Of a stretch of DNA of 64,000 bases, positions 35,995 to 45,638 are shown one piece after another (the first letter of the stretch is position 1; each line of letters begins with the position of its first letter). The position numbers and the translations under genes are program-made. A model generated the notes under the pieces. It saw only the letters and a program-made list of their open reading frames with translations. It made no database searches and was not told the DNA's origin. Origin of the DNA: Pseudomonas sp. NKUCC02_KPG (GTDB lineage Bacteria > Pseudomonadota > Gammaproteobacteria > Pseudomonadales > Pseudomonadaceae); the NCBI RefSeq assembly GCF_019345465.1, contig NZ_JAHKRC010000017.1:1-64000 (forward strand), written 5' to 3'.

Positions 35995-36393
35995 TCAGAC
36001 CAGGGGTGAGGCGCGGGGGTTGAGGCTCGGCCATTGCTGGCGCGGGGTGGGGCGTTTGAGGTGATCGGGGACCAGGCTGTGGCCGTGCTCGATGGCTGCA
36101 AAATACAGCGAGGGAACATGCGCGGGCAACGCCACCAGCGGGGCTGCGCCTGAACAGCACCAGCAATGCTGCATGGTGGAGTGTTCGTCTTTCTGGCTGT
36201 CGCCGGCGTCAAGCTTGCCCAGGGAAACGGCGACCATCTTGGTGCCGGTGGAGGAGCAAAAGCTGCTCCACATGAATTGCTCGGTTGCAGCGTTTTTGGC
36301 GTCACCCATCGCGCCGGCCGTCGACATGGCGAGCATGTTGAACAGCACTGCAAAGCAGGCGATCCAGGCAAATGCAAACCGTTGTCGGGACAT
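35995..36393 (-). CDS. DUF2946-type secreted protein
   Basis: The 132-residue product begins with a hydrophobic signal (FAFAWIACFAVLFNMLAMSTAGA). It is followed by EQFMWSSFCSSTGTKMVAVSL and HSTMQHCWCCSGAAPLVALP, the Cys/His pattern of DUF2946 (CxxC-like). The start is ATG 36393 or ATG 36405; both have weak ribosome sites. It is the first gene of the copper block, followed after 50 bases by the PCu(A)C gene. It probably binds copper through the HCWCC cluster, by inference. Confidence 0.8.
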   Translation of the reverse strand: MSRQRFAFAWIACFAVLFNMLAMSTAGAMGDAKNAATEQFMWSSFCSSTGTKMVAVSLGKLDAGDSQKDEHSTMQHCWCCSGAAPLVALPAHVPSLYFAAIEHGHSLVPDHLKRPTPRQQWPSLNPRASPLV

Positions 36394-36525
36394 GAGCAAT
36401 TCCATGAGTGAAGCGATCAGTCGGCTATTTAGCCTGAATGATCGGCGTAAGTAAAAAGAGCAGGTGTGGCGAAGTGTCGCGCAAGTATAGCGGATGCGGG
36501 TTTTGTACTCCTCATCGGGCCAATC

Positions 36526-36612
36526 TGTGGGAGCGGGCTTGCTCGCGATGGCATCTGCTGGTTTTACCAAGCAGACCGCGTCGTTTGCATCGCAGGCAAG
36601 CCAGCTCCCACA
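36526..36612. repeat. REP-type pair (family A) between copper block and cobK
   Basis: TGTGGGAGCGGGCTTGCTCGCGATGG opposite GCATCGCAGGCAAGCCAGCTCCCACA. The right arm has two changes. It fills most of the 232-base gap; the remaining 130 bases next to the DUF2946 gene hold its presumed promoter, but I see no clear box. Confidence 0.88.
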
Positions 36613-36625
36613 GGTTGGGGGCTGT

Positions 36626-37357
36626 TCACAACAAACAACGTTCCTGCGCCAACGCCTCCAGCACGTCCTTGGTCGTCAAAAACTCCCGATCCACCTGTGC
36701 CAACACCGGCCGCTTGAGGATCAACACGGGCACCCCGCGTTCACGGGCCACTTCCAGCTTGGGCTCGGTGGCGCTGCTGCCGCTGTTCTTGCTGATCAAC
36801 ACATCGATCCGGCGCTGCTCGAACAAGGCGCGCTCTTCGTCGATCAGGAACGGGCCCCGTGCGCCGATCACTTCGCAACGCTCATTGCTCGGATAGACGT
36901 CGAGGGCGCGCAAGGTCCAGAACTGCTGTTCGGGGATCTCATGCACATGCTCCAGCGGCTCGCGGCCCAAGGTGAACAGCGGGCGCTTGAAAGGCTTGAG
37001 GGCTTGGACCAGTTCGCTCCAGTGCGCCACTTCGCGCCAGTCATCATCCGGTTGCGCAACCCACGCGGGGCGGCGCAGGGCCCAGCACGGGATAGTGCTG
37101 GCGGCCGCGGCGAGGGCCGCGTTCTGGCTGATTTGCGCGGCGTAGGGGTGAGTGGCGTCCAGCAGCAAATCGATACCCTCGTCGCGAATGTATCGGGCCA
37201 GACCTTCAGCGCCGCCATAACCGCCCACCCGTACCTCGCAGGTCAGGTCGGTCGGCACCCGGCCTACACCGGCCAGGCTGTAGACATGCTGCGGGCCCAG
37301 GGTGCGGGCGATGGCCAGCGCTTCGGTGACGCCACCGAGCAACAGTATCCGTTTCAT
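36626..37357 (-). CDS. cobK: Precorrin-6A reductase CobK
   Basis: NADPH-dependent reduction of precorrin-6A to dihydroprecorrin-6 in aerobic cobalamin synthesis. The 243 residues begin with the family's [17 protein letters not shown] and contain [25 protein letters not shown] and a C-terminal [33 protein letters not shown], all standard CobK/CbiJ motifs. It overlaps cbiD by 4 bases (ATGA) and is the last gene of cobL-cbiD-cobK. Confidence 0.95.
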   Translation of the reverse strand: MKRILLLGGVTEALAIARTLGPQHVYSLAGVGRVPTDLTCEVRVGGYGGAEGLARYIRDEGIDLLLDATHPYAAQISQNAALAAAASTIPCWALRRPAWVAQPDDDWREVAHWSELVQALKPFKRPLFTLGREPLEHVHEIPEQQFWTLRALDVYPSNERCEVIGARGPFLIDEERALFEQRRIDVLISKNSGSSATEPKLEVARERGVPVLILKRPVLAQVDREFLTTKDVLEALAQERCLL

Positions 37358-38451
37358 GCAAAGGCTCCTGCGTGGCCAACGATCCCGCCCTGACGGTCGA
37401 TGGCAAATACTTCAACCTGCACCTGGGCAGGCACCACGCTGCGGGCAAAATCCAGTGCGTGCTGGCACACCGCATCGCCCAGCGCGATACCTGCCGCGCT
37501 GGCCATCGCCAAGGCTTGCTGGCTGGTGTTGGCCTGACGAATCGCCTCTTGCAGCGCCTGGTCTGCACCCATGTCGGCGGCCCACCGGGCCAGTTGTGGC
37601 AGGTCGATGCTGGAGTGACGGCTGTGCAGGTCCATATGCCCGGCAGCCAGCTTGCTGATTTTTCCGAAGCCGCCGCAAATGCTCAACTTATCCACAGGGA
37701 CTTTGCGCAGGTGCTTGAGTACCGCGCCGACGAAGTCACCCATTTCGATCAGGGCGATTTCAGGCAGGTTGTACACCCGGCGCATGGTGTCTTCGCTGGC
37801 ATTGCCGGTGCAGGCGGCGATATGCAGGTAGCCATTGGTTTTGGCCACGTCGATGCCTTGATGGATCGAGGCGATATAGGCTGCGCAGGAAAACGGGCGG
37901 ACAATGCCGCTGGTGCCCAGGATCGACAGCCCGCCGAGAATGCCCAGGCGCGGATTCATGGTTTTCAGGGCCAGGGCTTCGCCGTCCTGCACGTTGACGG
38001 TCACTTCAAAGCCGCCGTTGTAATTCAGCTCGCTGGCCAGTTGCTGCAAATGGTCGGTGATCATCTTGCGCGGCACCGGATTGATCGCCGGCTCGCCCAC
38101 GTTCAGCACCAGCCCCGGACGGGTCACGGTGCCGACGCCGCGTCCGGCGACAAAACCGATACCCGGTTCCGGGCGCAGGCGCACCCGCGAGTACAGCAGT
38201 GCGCCGTGGGTGACGTCCGGGTCGTCGCCCGCATCCTTGATGGTGCCCGCTTCGGCACCGTCTTCGCTCAGGCGGCAGAACTCCAGGCGCATCTGCACTT
38301 TTTTACCCTTGGGCAAGGTGATTTCCACCGCGTCGTGGCTGGCGCCGCCCAGCAGCAAGCGGGCAGCGGCCAGGCTGGTGGCGGTGGCGCAGCTGCCGGT
38401 GGTCAGGCCACTGCGCAGCGGAGCGGGTTGTTCGCCGGTTTCGTCACGCAT
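37354..38451 (-). CDS. cbiD: Precorrin-5B C1-methyltransferase CbiD
   Basis: CbiD methylates C1 of the corrin precursor after ring contraction. The 365 residues begin near the glycine-rich [23 protein letters not shown] and include [31 protein letters not shown] and the late [18 protein letters not shown]. It overlaps cobL by 8 bases and cobK by 4. CbiD is the form named from the anaerobic pathway; Pseudomonas uses it in an otherwise aerobic set (CobG present, CobF absent). Confidence 0.95.
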   Translation of the reverse strand: MRDETGEQPAPLRSGLTTGSCATATSLAAARLLLGGASHDAVEITLPKGKKVQMRLEFCRLSEDGAEAGTIKDAGDDPDVTHGALLYSRVRLRPEPGIGFVAGRGVGTVTRPGLVLNVGEPAINPVPRKMITDHLQQLASELNYNGGFEVTVNVQDGEALALKTMNPRLGILGGLSILGTSGIVRPFSCAAYIASIHQGIDVAKTNGYLHIAACTGNASEDTMRRVYNLPEIALIEMGDFVGAVLKHLRKVPVDKLSICGGFGKISKLAAGHMDLHSRHSSIDLPQLARWAADMGADQALQEAIRQANTSQQALAMASAAGIALGDAVCQHALDFARSVVPAQVQVEVFAIDRQGGIVGHAGAFA

Positions 38452-39655
38452 CGAGGGGTTTGGTCACGTCTAGAAGAGTAATGGGCAACGCCTGGCGCCA
38501 GGTGTCGAACTCGCCCAAGGGTTGTGCCTGGGCGATGTGGACCCGTGTCAGCTCACCGCCATGGCGCTCACGCCAGCTCATCAAGAGCATTTCACTTTGC
38601 AGGGTGACGGCATTGGCCACCAGTCGCCCGCCGGGCTTGAGCTGCTGCCAGCACGTGTCGAGCACACCTTCGCGGGTCACGCCGCCGCCAATAAAGATCG
38701 CGTCCGGGCGCTCCAGTCCTTCAAGGGCTTGCGGGGCCTTGCCACGAATCAGTTGCAAGCCGGGTACGCCCAGGGCATCGCGGTTGTGTTCAATCAATTG
38801 CTGGCGCCCGGTATCCGCTTCAATCGCCAGGGTGCGGCAGCTGGGCCAGGTGCGCATCCACTCGATGCCAATCGAGCCGCTGCCCGCGCCCACGTCCCAG
38901 AGCAATTGGCCGGGCAAGGGGGCAAGGCGGGCAAGGGTGATGGCGCGCACATCGCGCTTGGTCAGCTGGCCGTCATGGGCAAAGGCGCTGTCGGGGAGCC
39001 CGCCGGTGCGTGACAGCGGCTGGGCGCTGTCGTCGGCCAGGCAGTCGATGGCAATCAAGTTAAGGGCGGCGATGGGCGGGTCGCTCCAGTCATTGGCACT
39101 GGCTTCTACCCGTCGTTCCGCCGGGCCGCCCACGTGTTCCAGCACATGCAGGCGGCTGGGGCCAAAGCCGCGTTCGCGCAGCAGGGCGGCGATGGCGGCC
39201 GGGCTTTTACCGTCATTGCTCAAGACCAGCAGGCGTACGCCGCTGTGCAGGTGCGCGTTAAGGGCCGCCACCGGGCGGGCCACCACAGACAGCGTGACCA
39301 CGTCCTGCAGTGGCCAACCCAGGCGAGCGGCCGCCAGCGAGAAGGATGACGGTGACGACAGCACTTGCATCTCATCGCTGGCAATCACTCGCGCCAGGCT
39401 GGCGCCGACCCCAAACAGCATCGGGTCGCCGCTGGCCAGAACGCAGACCGGCTGGCCGCGCAATGCCAGCACTGGCGCCAGGGAAAAGGGACTTGGCCAC
39501 GCTTGGCGTTCGGCGCGAATACAGGCGGGCAGCAGGTTGAGCTGACGCTGGGCGCCGAACACCGTGGCTGCGCCGAGCAAGGTGCGACGCGCATTTTTGC
39601 CCAGCCCGCTAAAGCCGTCTTCACCGATTCCCACAATTGTTAGCCAGGGCGACAT
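38444..39655 (-). CDS. cobL: Precorrin-6Y C5,15-methyltransferase CobL
   Basis: Bifunctional enzyme that methylates C5 and C15 and removes the C12 acetate carboxyl. The 403 residues comprise an N-terminal CbiE tetrapyrrole-methylase domain ([31 protein letters not shown]; about 1-195) and a C-terminal CbiT Rossmann methyltransferase domain ([16 protein letters not shown]; about 220-403). ATG 39655 has AGAGG upstream; a long frame continues to 39961 without CobL sequence. It is first in cobL-cbiD-cobK and divergent from cobG across 178 bases, in which I found no cobalamin riboswitch signature. Confidence 0.95.
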   Translation of the reverse strand: MSPWLTIVGIGEDGFSGLGKNARRTLLGAATVFGAQRQLNLLPACIRAERQAWPSPFSLAPVLALRGQPVCVLASGDPMLFGVGASLARVIASDEMQVLSSPSSFSLAAARLGWPLQDVVTLSVVARPVAALNAHLHSGVRLLVLSNDGKSPAAIAALLRERGFGPSRLHVLEHVGGPAERRVEASANDWSDPPIAALNLIAIDCLADDSAQPLSRTGGLPDSAFAHDGQLTKRDVRAITLARLAPLPGQLLWDVGAGSGSIGIEWMRTWPSCRTLAIEADTGRQQLIEHNRDALGVPGLQLIRGKAPQALEGLERPDAIFIGGGVTREGVLDTCWQQLKPGGRLVANAVTLQSEMLLMSWRERHGGELTRVHIAQAQPLGEFDTWRQALPITLLDVTKPLDA

Positions 39656-39833
39656 GCCAATCCTCTTGTTCAACGCCAAATGTTCCATCCGCCAGCGGGT
39701 CTGCATGGCCCGTGGAATCAGGCCGCATGATAGCGCAGCCTTGGGCTGCAGATGCCTTGTGCATTCATTCCGTCCGGCAGGCTTTTCATGAGGCTGTCCA
39801 AAGCAGGCATAATGCGCCACCTGCAATAGCGAA

Positions 39834-41186
39834 TTGCCTGCTCTGGATAACCCTTTGATTTTGCCACCTGAACCTTCTGTCACGACGCCTGTGCGCCCTT
39901 CGGCGTGCCCGGGGTTACTGCGCATTGTCCAGGCGATGGATGGCGGTATCTGTCGGGTCAAGCTGGACGGCGGCTCTATAACGGCCGCACAGGCGCTCGC
40001 GGTGGCCGATGTTAGCCAGCGCTATGCCAGTGGTGTGATCGAGGCGACTAACCGGGGCAACCTGCAAATTCGAGGGGTTGGTCCGCAGCATGCCGCGTTG
40101 ATCGGTCCCTTGCTGGACGCAGGGCTGGGGCCCGCCACGGCTGCCAGTGATGATGTGCGCAACCTGATGCTCAGCCCCACGGCAGGTATTGACCGGGATC
40201 TGTTGATCGATACCTGGCCTCTGGCCCATCAAGTCCTCGACAGCCTGCAAAACACGGCGCATTTTGCCGAGTTGTCCGCCAAGTTCGCCGTGCAACTGGA
40301 CGGCGGTGAAGCGCTGGCGATGCTTGAACATCATCACGACCTTTGGTTGTCTGCCGTTGACCTAAATGGCCAGACGCTACTGGCCTTTGGTCTGGCAGGC
40401 TGCCCGGCACACGATCCTGCCCTGGCTGGCGTGCCCGTCGAGCACGGGCATGCAGTGGTGCTGGCGGTACTTACGCTGTTCCTCGACCTGGCCCGCCCCG
40501 AGCACATGCGCATGCGCCACCTGCTCAAAGAGCTGCCGGTCGAGACGTTTATGGCGCAGTTGGCACAGCGCCTGCCGGTACCGCTCATCGCGCTTTCGAG
40601 CTGGCGACGGGAGCCCGGCGCGGCGTCCTTGCACATCGGGACGTACCCACAACGCGACACGGACCGGGTCTATATCGGCGCCGCTCCGCCGCTGGGTCGG
40701 CTGAGTGCGACCATGCTTGAGGGGTTGGCGCATCTGGCCCGGGAGTATGGTGATGGCACGCTGCGGTTTACCCCGTGGCAAAGTGTGCTGCTGCCCAACC
40801 TGCGGGCTGCAGATGCGCCAACCGTCACGCGCCAGTTACACGGGCTGGGGTTGAGCTGTGATGCGGCCCTGCCGCTGGCGCACCTGATCGCCTGCACCGG
40901 CTCCAGCGCCTGTGCCAAAGGCCTGGCCGACACCAAGCAGGATGCTCGCCAGTTGGCCGCGTTGTTGACTGCGCCCAAGACGATCCATTTGACCGGCTGC
41001 CTGCGTTCTTGCGCGGCAGCCCATGTCGCGCCGGTCACATTGCTGGCCGTGGCGCCCGGTCATTACGACCTTTATTTACGTGCCCCAGAGCAGCCGGGAT
41101 TCGGTGTTCTGCGTGAGCGCAACCTTACTATTGAAGCGGCAGGCGCCTGGCTTGAGGCCCGCCAACGGAGCAACACCGATGATTGA
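39834..41186 (+). CDS. cobG: Precorrin-3B synthase CobG
   Basis: Oxygen-dependent monooxygenase that makes precorrin-3B, the step marking the aerobic B12 pathway. The roughly 450 residues show two sulfite/nitrite-reductase ferredoxin-like halves: [21 protein letters not shown] at the front and [14 protein letters not shown] [4Fe-4S]/sirohaem-type Cys cluster lies near the end ([13 protein letters not shown], then [13 protein letters not shown]). The start is uncertain: the frame opens with TTG 39834, and TTGs at 39855 and 39861 are alternatives; no ATG precedes the conserved region. It overlaps cobH by 8 bases. Confidence 0.93.
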   Translation: MPALDNPLILPPEPSVTTPVRPSACPGLLRIVQAMDGGICRVKLDGGSITAAQALAVADVSQRYASGVIEATNRGNLQIRGVGPQHAALIGPLLDAGLGPATAASDDVRNLMLSPTAGIDRDLLIDTWPLAHQVLDSLQNTAHFAELSAKFAVQLDGGEALAMLEHHHDLWLSAVDLNGQTLLAFGLAGCPAHDPALAGVPVEHGHAVVLAVLTLFLDLARPEHMRMRHLLKELPVETFMAQLAQRLPVPLIALSSWRREPGAASLHIGTYPQRDTDRVYIGAAPPLGRLSATMLEGLAHLAREYGDGTLRFTPWQSVLLPNLRAADAPTVTRQLHGLGLSCDAALPLAHLIACTGSSACAKGLADTKQDARQLAALLTAPKTIHLTGCLRSCAAAHVAPVTLLAVAPGHYDLYLRAPEQPGFGVLRERNLTIEAAGAWLEARQRSNTDD

Positions 41187-41805
41187 TTACATCCGCGATG
41201 GTCAAGAGATCTATCGCAACTCGTTCGCCATTATTCGTGCCGAGGCCAACCTGGACAGCATCCCGGTGGATCTGGAAAAACTCGCGGTGCGGGTGATTCA
41301 TGCCTGCGGCATGGTCGACGCCATTGAAGACCTGCGCTTTTCTCCGGGTGCAGGCAAGGCCGGGCGCGATGCCCTGGCCGCTGGCGCTGCAATTTTGTGC
41401 GATGCGCGCATGGTCTCCGAAGGCGTCACCCGTACCCGCTTGCCGGCCAACAACCCGGTGATTTGTACCCTGCGTGAAGAAGGCGTGCCCGAACTGGCGC
41501 TGGAAAAGGGCAACACCCGCTCGGCCGTGGCCCTTGAGCTGTGGCGCCCGTATCTGGAAGGCAGTGTGGTGGTGATCGGCAACGCGCCCACCGCGCTGTT
41601 TTACCTGCTGGAAATGATCGACGCAGGCGCGCCCAAACCAGCGCTGATCCTGGGCTTCCCGGTGGGGTTTGTTGGCGCGGCTGAGTCCAAGGCCATGCTG
41701 GCGGCAGACAGTCGCGGCGTGCCGTTTGTGATCATGCAGGGCCGCCGTGGCGGCAGCGCGATGGCCGCCGCCGCGGTCAATGCACTGGCAACGGAGATCG
41801 AATAA
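41179..41805 (+). CDS. cobH: Precorrin-8X methylmutase CobH
   Basis: Moves the C11 methyl to C12 to give hydrogenobyrinic acid. The 208 residues start [16 protein letters not shown]. The catalytic His41 is in [32 protein letters not shown] and [16 protein letters not shown] are conserved. ATG 41179 lies inside the end of cobG and its stop overlaps the cobI start by one base (TAATG), so the three are coupled. Confidence 0.97.
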   Translation: MIDYIRDGQEIYRNSFAIIRAEANLDSIPVDLEKLAVRVIHACGMVDAIEDLRFSPGAGKAGRDALAAGAAILCDARMVSEGVTRTRLPANNPVICTLREEGVPELALEKGNTRSAVALELWRPYLEGSVVVIGNAPTALFYLLEMIDAGAPKPALILGFPVGFVGAAESKAMLAADSRGVPFVIMQGRRGGSAMAAAAVNALATEIE

Positions 41806-42536
41806 TGACGCAGCCAGGACGTTTGATCGGTCTGGGCGTTGGCCCCGGGGACCCGGAGCTGATTACCGTTAAAGCCTTGCGCCTGCTGCGTGAGTCGCCG
41901 GTGGTGGCGTACTTCGTCGCCAAGGGCAAAAAGGGCAATGCCTTCGGCATCATCGAAGCTCATCTGCAAGACGCGCAAACCCAGATGCCGCTGGTGTATC
42001 CGGTGACCACTGAAGCGTTGCCCGAGCCATTGTCGTACGAGCAGGTGATCAGCGATTTTTACGATCAGGCTGCCGTCGAAGTGGCCGTGCATCTGGACGC
42101 CGGTCGCGATGTGGCGGTGATCTGCGAAGGCGACCCGTTCTTCTATGGTTCCTACATGTACCTGCACGACCGTCTGGCCCAGCGTTTTGAAGCGCAGGTA
42201 GTGCCGGGCGTGTGCTCGATGCTGGGTGGCGCCTCGGTGCTGGGCGTGCCGCTGGTGTATCGCAATCAGAGCCTGTCGGTGCTCTCGGGCGTGCTGCCCC
42301 ATGACGAACTCAAGTCGCGCCTGGCGGTTGCCGATGCGGCGGTGATCATGAAACTGGGCCGCAACTTTCATAAGGTGCGTGAAGTGCTGGGTGAACTGGG
42401 GCTGGCCGAGCGTGCGCTGTATGTCGAGCGCGCCACCATGAGCAATCAGAAAATCGTCCCACTCAACGAAGTGGAACCGATGTCTTCGCCGTACTTCTCG
42501 CTGATCATCGTGCCCGGCGAACGGTGGCAGGGATGA
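41805..42536 (+). CDS. cobI: Precorrin-2 C20-methyltransferase CobI
   Basis: S-adenosylmethionine-dependent methylation of precorrin-2 at C20, giving precorrin-3A. The 243 residues have the tetrapyrrole-methylase motifs [20 protein letters not shown] near the N-terminus, [19 protein letters not shown], and [19 protein letters not shown]. Its stop overlaps the cobJ start (ATGA). The length is normal. Confidence 0.97.
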   Translation: MTQPGRLIGLGVGPGDPELITVKALRLLRESPVVAYFVAKGKKGNAFGIIEAHLQDAQTQMPLVYPVTTEALPEPLSYEQVISDFYDQAAVEVAVHLDAGRDVAVICEGDPFFYGSYMYLHDRLAQRFEAQVVPGVCSMLGGASVLGVPLVYRNQSLSVLSGVLPHDELKSRLAVADAAVIMKLGRNFHKVREVLGELGLAERALYVERATMSNQKIVPLNEVEPMSSPYFSLIIVPGERWQG

Positions 42537-44200
42537 GTCGTCCAGCGCCAGCCATTGTCATTCTGGGCAATGGCAGCCTGAATACCGCGCAGCGTATTCA
42601 ACAGTGCTATCCCGAGGCGCTGATTTACGGTCTTGCAGGGCGGGTTGAGGACGTTGATCGCGGTTACAGCGATTTTGGCGCCACCCTGCGTGAGCTGTAT
42701 CAACAGGGCACACCGATTATTGCGCTGTGCGCGGCGGGGATTGTGATCCGCACGCTGGCACCGTTGTTGCTGGAGAAGGGCGCCGAGCCGCCGGTACTGG
42801 CCGTGGCCGAAGACGCCAGCGCGGTGGTGCCGCTGCTGGGCGGGCTGGGTGGCGTGAATGATATGGCCCGCAATATCGCTGCAGGCCTGGGTATTGCCCC
42901 GGCAATTACCACCAGTGGTGAGCTGCGTTTTGGCACCTGCCTGCTCAATCCGCCAGCGGGTTATGCGCTGGGTGATCTTGAGCTGGGCAAGCGCTTTGTC
43001 TCGGACCTGCTGGCGGGCGAGTCGGTGCGGATCGAAGGGGATGCGCCATGGCTGGCCAGCGCTCAACTGCCTGAAAGTCAGCAGGCACGGCTGGCCATTC
43101 ATATTGGCAGTGCCGAACGTGAACCGGCCGCCGACGAACTGCTGATCTATCCCCGTAATGTGCTGGTGAAAGTGGCTGCTGAAGTGTTGCCACAGGCCAT
43201 TCGCCAGGCCTTGCATAACGCGAAGCTGGCGTGGCAATCACTGGCGTGCATCGTCGCCGACGATACCTTGATGGCCAGCGCGCAATTGCGTGAAACAGCC
43301 CTTGAACTGGCGGTGCCCCTGCGCTTTGTCAGCGCGGGTGAGCCGGTAGTGCCTGCTGTCTGGCGCGAGGTGGGCAATGACATGTCCCTGGGCGTTGCCC
43401 CCGCGCCATTGGACCCGTTGCAGCTGGGTCGGGCCCGTGGCCGTCTGGCCGTGATCGGCCTGGGCCCTGGCGCCGCCGAGTTGATGGTGCCTGCGGTCAA
43501 GGCCGAGCTGGCGCGGGCCAATGATGTGTTGGGCTATGAGACGTATGTGCGCATGGCCGGCCCGTTTCGCGACGATCAGGTGATGCATTGCACCGATAAC
43601 CGCGAAGAGATGCAGCGCGCCCGCCATGCGTTTGAGCTGGCGGCCCAGGGTCGTTCGGTGGTGGTGGTGTCTTCGGGGGATCCGGGGGTGTTTGCCATGG
43701 CGGCGGCCGTGCTTGAGGCCTTGCACGAGTCCACGGACCCGCAGTGGCACAGCGTTGACCTGGAGATGTTGCCGGGGGTGTCGGCCTCGCTGGCCACGGC
43801 GGCGCAGGCGGGAGCGCCGTTGGGGCATGACTTCTGCGTGATGTCGCTGTCGGACAACCTCAAGCCGTGGAGCATCATTGAAAAGCGACTGGACCTGGCC
43901 GCTGAGGCGGATCTGGCGCTGGCGTTCTACAACCCGATTTCCCGTTCGCGCCCGTGGCAGCTGGGCGTGGCGCTGGATATCGTCAGGCGCCATCGCACGG
44001 CGCAAACACCGGTGGTACTGGGGCGCGATATCGGTCGTCCGGGGCAGACCCTGCGGGTGACTACGCTGGGTGAGTTGACGCCGGATCAGGTGGATATGCG
44101 CACGATGGTGCTGGTGGGGTCGTCGACCACCTGCACATTCCCGCGGGTCGATGGCACGCAGTGGGTGTACACGCCGCGCTGGTATGGCGAGAAACCCTGA
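42533..44200 (+). CDS. cobJ: CbiG-like/precorrin-3B C17-methyltransferase fusion CobJ
   Basis: C17 methylation and ring contraction of precorrin-3B. The 555-residue protein is twice the size of a lone CobJ. Residues about 1-300 resemble CbiG ([53 protein letters not shown]). Residues about 305-555 are the methylase ([55 protein letters not shown]). This fused form is usual for Pseudomonas. In the aerobic pathway the CbiG part has no required step, so its role here is unclear. Start ATG 42533 overlaps cobI. Confidence 0.95.
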   Translation: MSRPAPAIVILGNGSLNTAQRIQQCYPEALIYGLAGRVEDVDRGYSDFGATLRELYQQGTPIIALCAAGIVIRTLAPLLLEKGAEPPVLAVAEDASAVVPLLGGLGGVNDMARNIAAGLGIAPAITTSGELRFGTCLLNPPAGYALGDLELGKRFVSDLLAGESVRIEGDAPWLASAQLPESQQARLAIHIGSAEREPAADELLIYPRNVLVKVAAEVLPQAIRQALHNAKLAWQSLACIVADDTLMASAQLRETALELAVPLRFVSAGEPVVPAVWREVGNDMSLGVAPAPLDPLQLGRARGRLAVIGLGPGAAELMVPAVKAELARANDVLGYETYVRMAGPFRDDQVMHCTDNREEMQRARHAFELAAQGRSVVVVSSGDPGVFAMAAAVLEALHESTDPQWHSVDLEMLPGVSASLATAAQAGAPLGHDFCVMSLSDNLKPWSIIEKRLDLAAEADLALAFYNPISRSRPWQLGVALDIVRRHRTAQTPVVLGRDIGRPGQTLRVTTLGELTPDQVDMRTMVLVGSSTTCTFPRVDGTQWVYTPRWYGEKP

Positions 44201-44208
44201 CAAAAGCC

Positions 44209-44306
44209 TGTAGTCGCTGAGGAGCGGAGCGAGGCTGCGAGGGGTTGCGCAGCGACCCTGCTTGAAGGTCCTTCGGCCCTTATCGCAGCCTGCGGCAGCG
44301 ACTACA
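44209..44306. repeat. Family B repeat after cobJ
   Basis: TGTAGTCGCTGAGGAGCGGAGCGAGGCTGCGA on the left and TCGCAGCCTGCGGCAGCGACTACA on the right. The arms come from two subtypes (GAGGAGCGG versus CGGCAGC), so they pair only at their ends. It lies 8 bases after the cobJ stop. Confidence 0.85.
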
Positions 44307-44391
44307 CGTGGTGTTCAGGCCTTGGAAATCAGTCATTTCGTACGACGTTTCGCTTTCATTCTCGTGAAACATCCGAGAAGATTCCGCTCGC

Positions 44392-44420
44392 TTGCGCCTG
44401 TCCATTTCGGGGAATAGTCT
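44392..44420 (+). promoter_or_regulatory. Possible sigma-70 promoter for the DUF6124 leader
   Basis: TTGCGC (44392-44397), 17 bases, TAGTCT (44415-44420). It has ideal spacing and modest matches. The predicted start is within a few bases of 44427, where the first hairpin of the leader begins. Confidence 0.35.
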
Positions 44421-44426
44421 CGGCCA

Positions 44427-44640
44427 ATCGCTGCAAAATCAGCGATCGGGTTTAGTAGCCCGGCTTTAGTGTTTGGCGCAAGGCGCCACCTTTTCGAGGC
44501 GCTTTTTTACGGCCTGCGTTTTATGGTGGCCGTGCGCAGGGTGCCCTCGGGCACGCCGGTTCCCAAACACGCCGGTCTACTAACCTGTGCACGGCTGCCA
44601 CCCATTTGTTTAGTAGCGAAAAGTGGCAGCTCCCTTAACG
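44427..44640 (+). ncRNA. Structured leader RNA upstream of DUF6124 gene
   Basis: About 214 bases of dense complementarity. A 7-bp hairpin ATCGCTG/CAGCGAT spans 44427-44446. A long-range helix pairs 44452-44464 with 44571-44583 (12 of 13 positions) and stacks on a perfect 8-bp helix, 44469-44476 with 44563-44570. Inside are ACGGCC/GGCCGT (44509-44514, 44528-44533) and GTGCC/GGCAC (44541-44554). A final hairpin GCTGCCAC/GTGGCAGC (44594-44601, 44623-44630) holds in its loop TTTAGTAGC, an exact repeat of the 5' arm at 44451-44459. CTACTAA (44577-44583) can therefore pair with either copy, and the second choice makes a pseudoknot. It ends 16 bases before the coding start. I do not recognise a named family. 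Confidence 0.6.
44483..44508 (+). terminator. Terminator-like hairpin within the leader
   Basis: GCGCC, 10-base loop, GGCGC, then TTTTTT (44503-44508): an intrinsic-terminator layout. Its 5' arm can also pair with GGCGC at 44475-44479 (3-base loop), a possible antiterminator. This hints at transcription attenuation ahead of the DUF6124 gene. The stem is only 5 bp. Confidence 0.45.
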
Positions 44641-44656
44641 TGTTTGGAGTTAAGCC

Positions 44657-45004
44657 ATGAAAAAAATCACCCCCGATCCCCCTGCTTTACCCCTCGATGC
44701 TGCTGACAGTCACGACCCGTTGCTGGATCGTGCCGCCGTCGAACGTGCGCTCAATTACTACCTGCAAAACCATAAGCCTTATCGCCCTATAGGCACGGCC
44801 ATGCTGGCCATCCCGAACAGTGTCAATTCAGAAGCGGCTTTGGCCCAGGCGTCAGACTTGTTGCGCTGTGCGGGTGCCTGCGCGAATGAGGTGGGGAATG
44901 GCTTGAGCGGGCCTGCGCGCGATTTGGTGTTGTCGGTCATGCACCTGGTGGAGCTGGCCAAGGGGTATGTCGACAAGTCGCTGGACACGCTGGCAACGCA
45001 CTAA
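44657..45004 (+). CDS. DUF6124-family protein
   Basis: A 115-residue cytoplasmic protein of the Pseudomonas-specific DUF6124 (formerly DUF3077-like) type, function unknown. It has an acidic/proline N-terminus (MKKITPDPPALPLDAADSHD) and a middle block LDRAAVERALNYYLQ. Two predicted helices follow, SEAALAQASDLLRCAGACANEVGNGL and ARDLVLSVMHLVELAKGYVDKSL. No catalytic motif or signal peptide is visible. GGAG lies 7 bases before the ATG. It is a single gene, preceded by the long folded leader. Such genes are often multicopy in Pseudomonas as I recall, which could be tested by search. Confidence 0.8.
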   Translation: MKKITPDPPALPLDAADSHDPLLDRAAVERALNYYLQNHKPYRPIGTAMLAIPNSVNSEAALAQASDLLRCAGACANEVGNGLSGPARDLVLSVMHLVELAKGYVDKSLDTLATH

Positions 45005-45010
45005 GGCAGC

Positions 45011-45036
45011 ACGCGCCTGATTGGCGACAGGCGCGT
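45011..45036. terminator. Terminator between DUF6124 and marC genes
   Basis: ACGCGCCTG-8 bases-CAGGCGCGT, a perfect 9-bp stem, lies between two convergent stops (45004 and 45042). There is no long T-run; it probably serves both genes. Confidence 0.6.
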
Positions 45037-45041
45037 CATTG

Positions 45042-45638
45042 TCAGGGAACCATGTAGCCCCGGATCCCGGTGAAGATGATCTGGGCCGCCAGGGCGCAGA
45101 CAAACAGGCCCATCAGGCGACTGACGATCTGCAGCCCCTGTTCGCCCAGTATCCGTTCGATTCGGTTGGAGAGGTAAAGCACCACGCCAACCGTCAGGCT
45201 CGCCAGCGCAATACTGGTGATCGCCATCAGCTTGTCGTCCCAATGGGGCTGACTGACCCCCATGACCAGCAACGCACCAATGGTGCCGGGGCCGACGGTC
45301 AGCGGAATGGTCAGCGGAACTATGGTCACGTCTTGCTGCACGTTGTCGGTCTGGACGGCCGATTTACCCTGGGCCATGCCCAGTGCCGAAATAAACAGCA
45401 CGCTGCCGGCACCGATGCGGAAGGCGTCGACGGTAATGCCAAACACATTGAAGATCGCGCGCCCAAACAGGTACAGCAGTACGCTGGAGATCAGCGTTGC
45501 CAGCGCCACCTTCCAGGCCAGGCGACGGCGTTCCTTGTTCGAGTAACCCCGGGTCAGGCTGATAAAGCACGACAGCACGAAAAACGGGCTGTAGAGCACC
45601 AGCATCTTCAAATACACACTGAACAGCATATGAAGCAT
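45042..45638 (-). CDS. MarC-family integral membrane protein
   Basis: A 198-residue protein with six hydrophobic helices of the MarC/YhgN/YchE family (UPF0056). The landmark PLTIPLTVGPGTIGALLVMG is present, together with ISLTRGYSNKERRRLAWKVA and a C-terminal RLMGLFVCALAAQIIFTGI. The family's function is unknown; earlier links to multiple antibiotic resistance have not held up. It is encoded between the DUF6124 gene and retS, in its own short unit. Confidence 0.9.
   Translation of the reverse strand: MLHMLFSVYLKMLVLYSPFFVLSCFISLTRGYSNKERRRLAWKVALATLISSVLLYLFGRAIFNVFGITVDAFRIGAGSVLFISALGMAQGKSAVQTDNVQQDVTIVPLTIPLTVGPGTIGALLVMGVSQPHWDDKLMAITSIALASLTVGVVLYLSNRIERILGEQGLQIVSRLMGLFVCALAAQIIFTGIRGYMVP

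Noticed and set aside
39656-39833. Possible cobalamin riboswitch between cobL and cobG
   Set aside because: The 178-base gap contains GCCACCTGC, which recalls part of a B12 box, but no matching receptor helices, and the space is too short for a full element on either strand plus promoters.
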